Origin: TMED27 sp964350435 | GTDB taxonomy: Bacteria > Pseudomonadota > Alphaproteobacteria > Micavibrionales > Micavibrionaceae | NCBI GenBank assembly: GCA_964350435.1 | Contig: CAYGJS010000025.1 | Span: forward strand, 1 to 30,603 | DNA: 30,603 bases | Direction: 5' to 3' | Part shown: one piece after another, positions 1 through 7,641 of the stretch | Layout of the letters: every line of letters begins with the position of its first letter | How positions within the stretch are numbered: position 1 is the first letter of the stretch | The notes under the pieces: generated by a model | What the model was told of the DNA's origin: nothing | Databases searched by the model: none | What the model saw: the letters and a program-made list of their open reading frames with translations, nothing else | Made by a program: the position numbers and the translations under genes

Positions 1-1057
1 GCCAACCCCTGCGGCGAATAAGATTATTTGGGAAGCCGAGGACCTGACGCTTTCGGGTTATGCGGTGAAGAACCACTCTCTGGCTTCGGGCAAAAAATAC
101 GTGGAAAGCGCGGTTGCGATTGGCGCGGACGGCGTGATCTCCGCGACGCTGAACGGCCATAGCAGTATTTATGATATCAATGTCCGCTATTACGATGAAA
201 ATGACGGCAACAGCGCGTATTCCTTGCGCGTGAACGGCATCGAAGTCGATAGCTGGGTGGCGAATGAAGCCAGCGGCGTGTCCTATTTCACTTCTGCGTC
301 TGCCCGCACCCATTCTACCGCTGGCGTGGCGATTAATGATGGCGATGCGGTGAGCCTTGTTGTGACCCGCGATGGATATGACCTTGCGATTGTTGATTTC
401 ATCGAACTTATTGACACCAACCCGCCCCCTCCGGGGCCGCCAGTGCCAAGCGTAGAGCTTTATCAGGCCGAAAACATGCTGCTTGCGGGCTATAGTGTGA
501 AGTCACACTCGCTGGCTTCGGGTAAAAAATATGTCGAGCTGGCTGTTGCCGACGGGCAGGACGCCAGCGCGAGCGTGAGTTTTGAAGGCGTGGACGGGAC
601 ATATGATGTCAATATCCGTTATTACGATGAAAATGATGGCAATACTTCATTTTCCGCATTGTTGAATGGCATCGAGGTGGATAGCTGGACGGCGAATGAA
701 ACCACGGGGCTTTCGTATTTCTCTGCTCAATCTGCGCGTACGCATACAATCACGGGGCTGGACGTGGCGGCAGGCGATACTCTGGAGATCGTCGCGACCC
801 GCGACGGCTATGATCTTGGAATTTTGGACTTTGTGGAATTTGTACCAAGCGCTGCTCCCGCCTCAGCGGCCGAACTGATTGACTTTTCGGCGGAAGATCC
901 GCTTCAGGCTGCGATTACGGATTTCATCGAAAGCACAACCGCGCCGCAAGATACCGTAGCATCAACGCCCGCCAATGAATTGGTGAGCGCGGCTCTGCCG
1001 GTAGCCAATGCGCCCGAAGATGATCTCAACGCGCCTGTGTCTTCTGCTTTGATTTAA
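1..1057 (+). CDS. Secreted protein with two carbohydrate-binding-like repeats, C-terminal part
   Basis: The reading frame is open from base 2, so the gene starts left of the window; a GTG at 65 lies inside the first repeat and is not a start. Two copies of a roughly 120-residue beta-rich domain are visible. Each begins with an 'AE..L.GY.VK.HSLASGKKYVE' block, continues through 'YDVN.RYYDENDGN' and 'LNGIEVDSW.ANE', and ends with 'TRDGYDL.I.DF.E'. A proline-rich linker (DTNPPPPGPPVP) separates them. The layout resembles CBM6/CBM35/malectin-like modules of exported proteins that bind polysaccharide; this is a family-level inference. The last 70 residues are Ala/Asp/Pro-rich, without a membrane anchor or recognisable sorting signal. 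No catalytic domain is visible, and one may lie upstream. Confidence 0.75.
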   Translation, partial: PTPAANKIIWEAEDLTLSGYAVKNHSLASGKKYVESAVAIGADGVISATLNGHSSIYDINVRYYDENDGNSAYSLRVNGIEVDSWVANEASGVSYFTSASARTHSTAGVAINDGDAVSLVVTRDGYDLAIVDFIELIDTNPPPPGPPVPSVELYQAENMLLAGYSVKSHSLASGKKYVELAVADGQDASASVSFEGVDGTYDVNIRYYDENDGNTSFSALLNGIEVDSWTANETTGLSYFSAQSARTHTITGLDVAAGDTLEIVATRDGYDLGILDFVEFVPSAAPASAAELIDFSAEDPLQAAITDFIESTTAPQDTVASTPANELVSAALPVANAPEDDLNAPVSSALI

Positions 1058-1109
1058 AAATCAATAGCCTTAGATAGCGAGTATTGATAATGTCGAAATG
1101 AAAATACTT

Positions 1110-1943
1110 TTAAGAAGTATCCTTTAAAAAGTCTGAGTTTAATCTTCGCTCCATACTTTCTATTCCTTCTTCATCCAAACAACCTGTTTTCTTGGCAAGA
1201 TCGATATTTAACTTAAGTGCGGATTTAGCAACATCTGGAGATTGAATTCTATAACACAAGGTCTCGAGGGCAGAAACAGAGCGATAAATATGATTAGGAA
1301 GATTATCAATGCATTCTAAAGTTCTGTATGAATCTAGCATACCCCTCATCTGATACTTTTTTTGCACAGGATGATACATCTCCATAATCGAAGCGTATGT
1401 GCCATGAACATATCCTGAGAAAGTTTGATATATTGATTTTGCAATTGCCATAAAAGCATTTGGATCAGCAACACCCTCAGGAAGGCTTGATGAAGCCGCC
1501 CATATCTTCTTTCTCGGCACCCTGTCCCTTTTTGTATTCGATAATGGATTCTCAGGATCATCATGCTCCTCTTGAAAAAACTCATTGAGAAGACGCATTT
1601 GATTATTATCGGTTCCCGTTTCACCCAAAGGCAAAGCAAAAAAAGTTATGTCATCCTCCGCTTCGTCTATAGCCCTACAAAGAATGTACACCTCTTGAAC
1701 ATGTCCTTTTTGAATTAGGTGAATGCACGAATTTAAAAGACTTACAATTCTTACAAGCTTAAGGTAAGAGGCAAGTGTGTCCGACTTATCCTCAGGCCGA
1801 TGTCGAAAAACATTATTTTTCCCTCTCTCGATGAGCAACGGATGGGGAAATTTATCATCGACATCCTCTACCAATTTTTCAAAATTTGAGATTGTTGACT
1901 GAATATATTCAAGTTTTTTTGATATTTCAGCTCTCAAAGACAT
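1110..1943 (-). CDS. Uncharacterised 277-residue helical protein
   Basis: Not recognised with certainty. The protein is predicted helical, charged and without signal peptide or membrane segments. A central 'LCRAIDEAEDDITFF' helix and a later 'YQTFSGYVHGTYASIMEMY' segment recall the R..E and S..VH layout of DUF5677 or HEPN-like proteins. That is a resemblance by eye, and no function should be inferred from it. The gene is clearly more AT-rich than its neighbours and sits directly beside a tRNA gene, both common marks of horizontally acquired DNA. The ATG at 1943 has no strong Shine-Dalgarno sequence upstream. It stands alone, convergent with the preceding secreted-protein gene. Confidence 0.6.
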   Translation of the reverse strand: MSLRAEISKKLEYIQSTISNFEKLVEDVDDKFPHPLLIERGKNNVFRHRPEDKSDTLASYLKLVRIVSLLNSCIHLIQKGHVQEVYILCRAIDEAEDDITFFALPLGETGTDNNQMRLLNEFFQEEHDDPENPLSNTKRDRVPRKKIWAASSSLPEGVADPNAFMAIAKSIYQTFSGYVHGTYASIMEMYHPVQKKYQMRGMLDSYRTLECIDNLPNHIYRSVSALETLCYRIQSPDVAKSALKLNIDLAKKTGCLDEEGIESMERRLNSDFLKDTS

Positions 1944-1965
1944 CGTAAGCTTTATTAGTAAAGAT

Positions 1966-2042
1966 TGGTGGGCCAGGCCGGACTTGAACCAGCGACCAAT
2001 CCGTTATGAGCGGACTGCTCTAACCAGCTGAGCTACTGGCCC
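1966..2042 (-). tRNA. ileX: tRNA-Ile2 (anticodon CAU, lysidine-modified type)
   Basis: The reverse strand folds as a full cloverleaf. It has a 7-bp acceptor stem GGGCCAG/CTGGCCC, a D-arm GCTC/GAGC, an anticodon stem GTCCG/CGGAT with loop CTCATAA (anticodon CAT at 2006-2008), a variable loop, a T-arm around TTCAAGT, and an encoded CCA at 1966-1968. A CAT anticodon can belong to initiator Met, elongator Met or Ile2. The body, especially the TGGTCGCTGGTTCAAGTCC stretch, closely follows E. coli ileX, so Ile2 is preferred. That tRNA needs TilS to convert C34 to lysidine so that it reads AUA codons. Confidence 0.88.
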
Positions 2043-2102
2043 TTGAATGTTTTTATAACAAAGTTTCGCGGCCATAGGAAAGGGCTTTTATGGCTTTGCC
2101 GC

Positions 2103-2492
2103 TTATTTCGGGATTTTAAACACCCAGAATTTGGCCAGCGTAAAAGAAAACACCATCGCAACGCCCGAGCCGACCACCAGCGCGAGGATCGGGACATTGT
2201 AAAAAAACTTCGAAACCAAAATCAGGACTGAATAAATGCCGAAATTGATGCTTTGCGACACCGCGTTGGCGGAGATGTATTTGATCGCCCCGCGTTTAAA
2301 AGAAACATCGGAGGCTTTGAATGTCAGATAGCGGTTGAGAAAAAACGTGACGGTCAGGGCGATGAGGAAGGACGGAAGCCGCGCAGGGATCGGGTGCCAA
2401 TCAGCAAGATGCGTCAGGATAAACACCCCGCCCGCATCAATCATAAATCCAACCGCGCCGGCGATCAGGAAAAAGAGAAGCTCGCGTTTCAT
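2103..2492 (-). CDS. GtrA-family membrane protein
   Basis: A 129-residue protein with four predicted membrane helices and the GtrA-family landmarks 'GAVGFMIDAGG' in helix 1, 'NRYLTF' after helix 2 and 'FSFTLAKFWVFK' at the C-terminus. GtrA proteins are thought to flip undecaprenyl-linked sugars across the inner membrane for modification of O-antigen, teichoic acid or other envelope glycans. The start ATG overlaps the stop of the upstream glycosyltransferase in an ATGA arrangement (2489-2492), so the two are translationally coupled. Length and topology are normal for the family. The sugar substrate cannot be told from the sequence. Confidence 0.85.
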   Translation of the reverse strand: MKRELLFFLIAGAVGFMIDAGGVFILTHLADWHPIPARLPSFLIALTVTFFLNRYLTFKASDVSFKRGAIKYISANAVSQSINFGIYSVLILVSKFFYNVPILALVVGSGVAMVFSFTLAKFWVFKIPK

Positions 2493-3454
2493 GAGGCTTT
2501 CTTCAATGCTTTGGCATTTTGCGGCCAGTCGCCCACGCCTTCCAGCGCGAGATAGACCAGCTTCTTGCCCTCAAGGCGCATATTGCTGACGCTGTCCAGA
2601 ATGACCCCGCAGATCAGGCTGATGAGGGCGGCGAGCATGACGCCGAGGCTCAAGAACGCGGTGGGAAAGCGTTCAACCAAGCCCGTTTCCAGATAATCAA
2701 ACACCACAGGCAGGCCAAGGCCGAGCGAGAACACCGCCATTATGGCGGCGATCAGGCCGAAGAACATAAACGGGCGGCCCTCCTTGAACATGAACATGAT
2801 AAAGCTGAGGATTCTGATGCCGTCTTTATAGGTCGAGAGTTTGCTTTGCGTGCCTTCCGCGCGTTTCGAATATGCGGTCGGGATTTCGCGCACAGGCATA
2901 GAGAGCTGCAGCGCATGGATGGTCATTTCGGTTTCGATCTCGAAGCCGCGGGAAAAGGTCGGGAAGCTTTTGACATAGCGGCGTGAAAACACGCGGTAGC
3001 CCGAAAGCATATCATCAAGGCGGTTATCAAACAGCGTATGCACACATAAATTCAAAACGCGGTTGCCGAATTGGTGGCCACGGCGGTAGGCCTCGTCGGT
3101 ATCATGCACGCGCGCGCCGACAACCATATCGAGCTTTTGCTCGACCAGAGCGTTTACCAGCGCGGGCGCTTGGGTGGCATCATAGGTGCCATCACCATCC
3201 GCCATAACATAGATATCGGCGTCGATATCGGCGAACATGCGGCGCACCACGTTGCCTTTGCCTTTGCGCGCAACATGGCGGGTTATTGCTCCGGCCTTGG
3301 CGGCGACTTCGGCGGTTTTATCGGAGGAGTTGTTATCAAAGACATAAATATCCGCCGCGGGCAGCGCCGCCTTAAAGCTTTTTACCACTTCGGCAATCGC
3401 GGCTTCTTCGTTATAACACGGCAGACAAACGGCTATTCTCATAACATCACTCAT
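2489..3454 (-). CDS. Family 2 polyprenyl-phosphate glycosyltransferase (GtrB/DPM1-like)
   Basis: An N-terminal GT-A domain opens with 'MRIAVCLPCYNEEAAIAEVV', followed by the metal-binding 'ADGDGTYDA' and 'MLSGYRVFSRR'. Two C-terminal membrane helices follow ('MFFGLIAAIMAVFSLGLGLPVVF' region and 'SLGVMLAALISLICGVIL'), as in GtrB and dolichol-phosphate-mannose synthases. The likely reaction is transfer of a sugar from a nucleotide donor to undecaprenyl phosphate on the cytoplasmic face. A longer reading frame from 3502 exists, but its first codons fall in a palindromic repeat (3476-3555). I therefore choose ATG 3454, giving 321 residues; ATG 3442 is also possible. It is co-transcribed with the GtrA gene and diverges from the membrane protein at 3585. 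Confidence 0.85.
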   Translation of the reverse strand: MSDVMRIAVCLPCYNEEAAIAEVVKSFKAALPAADIYVFDNNSSDKTAEVAAKAGAITRHVARKGKGNVVRRMFADIDADIYVMADGDGTYDATQAPALVNALVEQKLDMVVGARVHDTDEAYRRGHQFGNRVLNLCVHTLFDNRLDDMLSGYRVFSRRYVKSFPTFSRGFEIETEMTIHALQLSMPVREIPTAYSKRAEGTQSKLSTYKDGIRILSFIMFMFKEGRPFMFFGLIAAIMAVFSLGLGLPVVFDYLETGLVERFPTAFLSLGVMLAALISLICGVILDSVSNMRLEGKKLVYLALEGVGDWPQNAKALKKAS

Positions 3455-3475
3455 TTTTAATAAGGGTTTATTTTT

Positions 3476-3555
3476 AACGCAAAGTCGCGCAAAGTCACGC
3501 AAAGAAAATTTCCTTCTTGGAAAAAACTTTGCGACACTTCGCGTCCTTATGCGTT
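3476..3555. repeat. Intergenic imperfect palindrome, CGCAAAG type
   Basis: Two 29-base arms (3476-3504 and 3527-3555) match as inverted repeats at about 21 of 29 positions. The left arm contains the motif 'CGCAAAG' three times in tandem. The palindrome lies exactly between the divergent GtrB-like and membrane-protein genes, and both extended reading frames pick up false starts inside it. The architecture resembles dispersed intergenic repeats rather than an operator, because the arms are long and internally repetitive. Confidence 0.6.
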
Positions 3556-3584
3556 TTATAAAGTTTAAAAGCGATGGTTATTGG

Positions 3585-4931
3585 ATGAAAATATTTGAAA
3601 AACGCTGGGTTTTTATGCTGATCGCCACGGCTTTGCTATGTTCCAATTTTTACGGGCATATGTTTTCTTCGCTGCCGCTCAAGCGGTTTCTCAATAACGA
3701 ATTCCCGTCCGAAGCCCATGTGATTACCCGCCTTGCGTATAACGACGCGCATGGCAAGGACAGCCGCGGTGGCTTTATGCTCTACACCGAGGCCACGAAG
3801 CCACTTTTTATGGCCGCGGAGCAAGAGCCATACCGCGATGCGCGGCAAAACATCCTGGAGGATGAGGAGGCGATTACGCTTTATCCGTCGCATATCGGGT
3901 TTCAGGATGATCTGCTCTATCCCATATGGAGCAGCCTTTTTTCGATGCGCGACAGGATTTTGGCGGATGCCCGTGAAGGCTCCCGCTGGCAAGAGCGCAT
4001 GGCGCATTATGATCTTTATTACGTGGTGCGCGGCACGCAATTCTTTGTTGCGCTGCTCAATGCCTTCGTGATCGGGCTTTTGCTGCTGTGGGTGAAGCGG
4101 GAATTTAGCAGCCGCGCGGCGTATATCACGCTCGGCCTCGTTTGCGTTTTGCTCGCCGATCTCACATTTTTCGGGCGCGCGATGTGGTGGATGATGGGGA
4201 TCTGGTTTTTGCCGTTTATCGTTATGGCGTTTGCTTATGCACGCAAAGATGGCGCGCCGCAATCTCCCCTGCCCTTATTGATCGCATCGGCGATTGCGGG
4301 CGGGTTTCTCTCTCTCAAAACCTCGATGGGGTATGAGTATACCTCCACCATCATGATGTCCGCCGTCATCCCCGTGACGTATTACGCGATAGCGCGGCGC
4401 TGGAGCTTCAAGACATGGTTTATCCAGTGCATCCCTGTCGGCGCGTTTCAGCTCGGCGGTTTGGCCGCGACTTTGTATCTGCATTATGAAGCCCTGCAAG
4501 CCCTCGGTATGGATCCGCTTGAGGTGCTGCGGTATCGCTTTGAGATGCGCTCCAATGGCGGCGCGGTGGCTGGCGATCTGGACGGGATGATGGGGCGCAG
4601 CGTCGAGGCGAATGTTTTGAGCGTCTGGGCAGGATATCTGTTCACATATAAGAATATGGGCTTACCGCAGATTATTCTCATGCTGCCTTTGGTCTGGTTT
4701 TTGTTTATGCGCCGGCGCGACTGGCGCATCGGTTTTACGGACAACCTTCAAACCCGCGCCCTTCTGGCCTGTATTGGCCTCGCATTTATCGGCGCATTGT
4801 CGATGTTCACCATCCTCAAGGGCCATGCCTATATTCACAGTTTTGATACGGTGGCGTGGAGCATCCCGATGAATATCCTGCTCATGACGTTTTATGCGCG
4901 GTGGATTTTAGCAGGAAACTTACGGCAATAA
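3585..4931 (+). CDS. Multi-spanning membrane protein, possible GT-C type glycosyltransferase
   Basis: From ATG 3585 the protein has 448 residues: one N-terminal membrane helix ('WVFMLIATALLCSNFYG'), a periplasmic stretch of about 130 residues, then eight or so further helices. This topology is like GT-C lipid-linked sugar transferases and the serotype-specific third gene of GtrA/GtrB/Gtr cassettes. I see no diagnostic catalytic motif, so the role rests on context. An upstream in-frame ATG at 3549 lies in the right arm of a palindrome and is unlikely to be used. Its 3' end overlaps the convergent methyltransferase gene by 12 bases. Inference: it could move the sugar loaded by GtrB and flipped by GtrA onto an envelope acceptor. 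Confidence 0.65.
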   Translation: MKIFEKRWVFMLIATALLCSNFYGHMFSSLPLKRFLNNEFPSEAHVITRLAYNDAHGKDSRGGFMLYTEATKPLFMAAEQEPYRDARQNILEDEEAITLYPSHIGFQDDLLYPIWSSLFSMRDRILADAREGSRWQERMAHYDLYYVVRGTQFFVALLNAFVIGLLLLWVKREFSSRAAYITLGLVCVLLADLTFFGRAMWWMMGIWFLPFIVMAFAYARKDGAPQSPLPLLIASAIAGGFLSLKTSMGYEYTSTIMMSAVIPVTYYAIARRWSFKTWFIQCIPVGAFQLGGLAATLYLHYEALQALGMDPLEVLRYRFEMRSNGGAVAGDLDGMMGRSVEANVLSVWAGYLFTYKNMGLPQIILMLPLVWFLFMRRRDWRIGFTDNLQTRALLACIGLAFIGALSMFTILKGHAYIHSFDTVAWSIPMNILLMTFYARWILAGNLRQ

Positions 4932-5525
4932 AAATAACGGGTGTAGCAAATCAGCCTCCTGAAGATACTCAACCAGCTCCACAAAAGGGAAAGCGGCAAA
5001 CCACCAGACTGCATCCTTTATCCCTTTAAAAAACAAGGCGGTGTTCAGTTTGATTTCCGATTTGTCATGCCAAAGTGATAAATTCGGTAGCAAACGCGGT
5101 ACACGGGCGGTATAGGCGATGTATTCCCCGCCAAAAGCCTCTGTCAAAAACCCTTCTTCACGCTTCATCAGGCGATGATAAAGAACTCCAAAAAATATCG
5201 GTGTAACAATCATCAAAAGCAGATGGTTGGTCATAAAAGCTATGCCTGTAAACCCAATCAGCGAAAAGAAGTAAAGCGGATTACGAACCACAGAAAACGG
5301 GCCGTAATCGATTAATTTTGTGTTTTTAGAGCCGCCGAGATAAGCCGTAGAATAAACACGCCCAAGGGCGCAGACATAAACCATGAACAAGCCAAGACCA
5401 TCGAAAATCTCATGCGCGAGCGCCTCACTTTTGATGATCGGATATGAAGCGATAACCGAAACAAACAAAACTATCCCGAAAACTTTAGAGGCAAAAATTC
5501 GGGAGCGATTGAGGGAGCGAGCCAT
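4920..5525 (-). CDS. Isoprenylcysteine carboxyl methyltransferase / phospholipid methyltransferase-like protein
   Basis: A 201-residue integral membrane protein carrying the C-terminal signature of the ICMT/PEMT superfamily. The signature is 'YGPFSVVRNPLYFFSLIGFTG' (the R-N-P-x-Y block contributes to S-adenosylmethionine binding), followed by 'MKREEGFLTEAFGGEYIAYTARVPRLLP' (E-E and Y-x-x-Y-x-x-x-x-x-R-L-P). Bacterial members methylate small lipids or unknown acceptors in the inner membrane; the substrate is not predictable. It begins 16 bases after the rpoD stop, with no terminator between them. It can therefore be read from the dnaG-rpoD transcript. It converges on and overlaps the membrane-protein gene to its left. 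Confidence 0.78.
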   Translation of the reverse strand: MARSLNRSRIFASKVFGIVLFVSVIASYPIIKSEALAHEIFDGLGLFMVYVCALGRVYSTAYLGGSKNTKLIDYGPFSVVRNPLYFFSLIGFTGIAFMTNHLLLMIVTPIFFGVLYHRLMKREEGFLTEAFGGEYIAYTARVPRLLPNLSLWHDKSEIKLNTALFFKGIKDAVWWFAAFPFVELVEYLQEADLLHPLFLLP

Positions 5526-5541
5526 TTATGACGGTCTTTCT

Positions 5542-7542
5542 TTATGTGTCCAGGAAGCTGCGGAGTTTGCGGCTGCGGCTTGGGTGCTTCAGCTTACGAA
5601 GCGCCTTGGCTTCGATCTGGCGGATACGTTCGCGCGTGACGTTGAACTGCTGCCCCACTTCTTCGAGCGTATGGTCGGTGTTCATGCCGATCCCGAACCG
5701 CATCCGCAAGACCCGCTCTTCACGCGGCGTGAGAGAAGCGAGCACGCGGGTTGTGGTTTCGCGAAGGTTGGAGTGGATCGCGCTGTCAATCGGCGCAAGG
5801 GCGTTTTTATCCTCGATGAAATCACCCAAGGATGAGTCTTCCTCGTCACCAATCGGCGTTTCCAGCGATACGGGTTCTTTAGCAATTTTCAAGACCTTAC
5901 GGACTTTTTCTAAAGGCATGTGCAAACGCTCGGACAGTTCTTCCGGTGTCGGCTCGCGGCCAATTTCGTGCATCATCTGGCGGGACGTGCGCACCAGTTT
6001 GTTGATCGTTTCGATCATATGCACCGGAATGCGGATGGTGCGGGCTTGGTCGGCGATTGAACGCGTGATCGCCTGACGGATCCACCATGTGGCGTAGGTG
6101 GAGAATTTATAACCGCGGCGATATTCGAATTTATCAACCGCCTTCATCAGGCCGATGTTGCCTTCCTGAATCAGATCGAGGAATTGCAGGCCACGGTTGG
6201 TGTATTTCTTGGCGATCGAAATCACGAGGCGCAAGTTGGCTTCGACCATTTCTTTCTTCGCGCGCGCGGCTTCGCGCTCACCCTTTTGTACAGTGCCGAC
6301 AATGCGGCGCCATTCGGGGATAGGCAGCATCGCTTCTTCGGAAATCATCACGACCTGATCGCGCATTTTTTGCACTTCCGCGCCATGCTTTTCGATAAAC
6401 GTCGCCCAGCCCTTACCTTTCAGCTTGGATACAGTTTTCACCCAGGCCGGATCCACTTCAGAGCCATAATACTGCTCCAGGAATTCCTCGCGCTTAACCT
6501 TACAATCCGTGGCCAGACGGAACATCTTCCCTTCAATGGTGACCAGTTCACGATTCATGCTGTAGAGGCGGTCAATGAGCTGCTCGATGCGGGCATTGTT
6601 GAGCTGCACTTCATTCATCAGGCCGACCATTTCTTCTTTCAGGTCGTTATATTTCTTGTCAGTCTTGGCGTCTGGGTCCTTGCCCTTGGAGAGTGATTCC
6701 ATACGCTCGGCCTGAACCTTTTGCATTTTCTTATAGGTTTTCTGGATTTTGTCGAAATTGGCAAATACCACGGGCGCGAGTTCTTCTTCCATCGCCGCCA
6801 GAGAGACGTTTGATTCGTCCTCATCCTCGCCGCCGTCTTCTCCGCCTTCCGCATTTTCCTCATCTGCCTCTAAGGGTTTTTTGCCTGCGGCGATGGCTTT
6901 TTCTTTTTCCTTGGCAGCCTTTTCCTTGGCGGCCTTGGCCTTTTGTGCTTCCGGCGTCGTCTGGTCTACGGGGTCGTCCTTATAGGTCGCGTCCAGATCG
7001 ATGACCTCGCGCAAAAGGATGTCGCCTTCCTGCAGGGCCTTATACCACGCAATCAGCGATTCAATCGCCAGTGGCGATTCGCACAGGCCGCCGATCATCA
7101 TTTCACGGCCAGCTTCAATCCGCTTGGCGATCGCGATCTCGCCCTCACGCGAGAGCAACTCCACTGCGCCCATCTCGCGCAAATACATGCGCACAGGGTC
7201 GTCGGTGCGGCCCGTATCATCATCGGCGATATTGCCGCCGGATTTGTGTTCGGTTTTTTCTTCGTTCGAATCTTCTTCTTCGGAAAAATCATCCTCGTTT
7301 TCGACAAGCTGCACGCCGACATCGGAGAAGGTTGACATCGCTTCGTCCATTTGTTCGGAGGTAAACTCGCCCGACGGAAGTGCTTTATTGATCTCGTCAT
7401 AGGTGAGGAAACCCTTTTCCTTGCCCTGTTTGACCAGTTTTTTGACAACACTGGACAACGAACCTTTTCCGGTTGATTCTTCCTGATTCTCGTCGTTTTG
7501 TTTTTCACTCACAGCCAAATTTCCAAATCCTTTTAAAGCCAT
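5542..7542 (-). CDS. rpoD: RNA polymerase primary sigma factor (sigma-70)
   Basis: 666 residues with the complete housekeeping sigma architecture: region 1.1 ('VVKKLVKQGKEKGFLTYDEIN'), region 1.2 ('DDPVRMYLREMGAVELLSREGE'), a long acidic non-conserved insert, regions 2.1-2.4 (including 'KFSTYATWWIRQAITRSIADQ'), region 3 and region 4.2 ('TRERIRQIEAKALRKLKHP'). The protein directs RNA polymerase to most promoters. A lysine/glutamate-rich low-complexity stretch around residues 195-245 widens the non-conserved region; it shows no palindromic repeat and so differs from the insertions in carB and mfd. The start could be ATG 7542 or GTG 7512; the GTG has AAAAGGA about 14 bases upstream. It lies 99 bases downstream of dnaG, the classic macromolecular-synthesis arrangement. 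Confidence 0.98.
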   Translation of the reverse strand: MALKGFGNLAVSEKQNDENQEESTGKGSLSSVVKKLVKQGKEKGFLTYDEINKALPSGEFTSEQMDEAMSTFSDVGVQLVENEDDFSEEEDSNEEKTEHKSGGNIADDDTGRTDDPVRMYLREMGAVELLSREGEIAIAKRIEAGREMMIGGLCESPLAIESLIAWYKALQEGDILLREVIDLDATYKDDPVDQTTPEAQKAKAAKEKAAKEKEKAIAAGKKPLEADEENAEGGEDGGEDEDESNVSLAAMEEELAPVVFANFDKIQKTYKKMQKVQAERMESLSKGKDPDAKTDKKYNDLKEEMVGLMNEVQLNNARIEQLIDRLYSMNRELVTIEGKMFRLATDCKVKREEFLEQYYGSEVDPAWVKTVSKLKGKGWATFIEKHGAEVQKMRDQVVMISEEAMLPIPEWRRIVGTVQKGEREAARAKKEMVEANLRLVISIAKKYTNRGLQFLDLIQEGNIGLMKAVDKFEYRRGYKFSTYATWWIRQAITRSIADQARTIRIPVHMIETINKLVRTSRQMMHEIGREPTPEELSERLHMPLEKVRKVLKIAKEPVSLETPIGDEEDSSLGDFIEDKNALAPIDSAIHSNLRETTTRVLASLTPREERVLRMRFGIGMNTDHTLEEVGQQFNVTRERIRQIEAKALRKLKHPSRSRKLRSFLDT

Positions 7543-7641
7543 TTCTCAGCCCGTTTTGTATTAAATCCTAAATATTTCATGTTTTAAAGGGGTTTAAAGC
7601 GAATCGATACTTTAATCACAAATGATTGCCGATATCATCTT

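Noticed and set aside
6780..6960. Further repeat insertion in rpoD
   Set aside because: The extra stretch is a Lys/Ala/Glu-rich low-complexity part of the non-conserved region, without inverted repeats, and such variation is usual in sigma-70.
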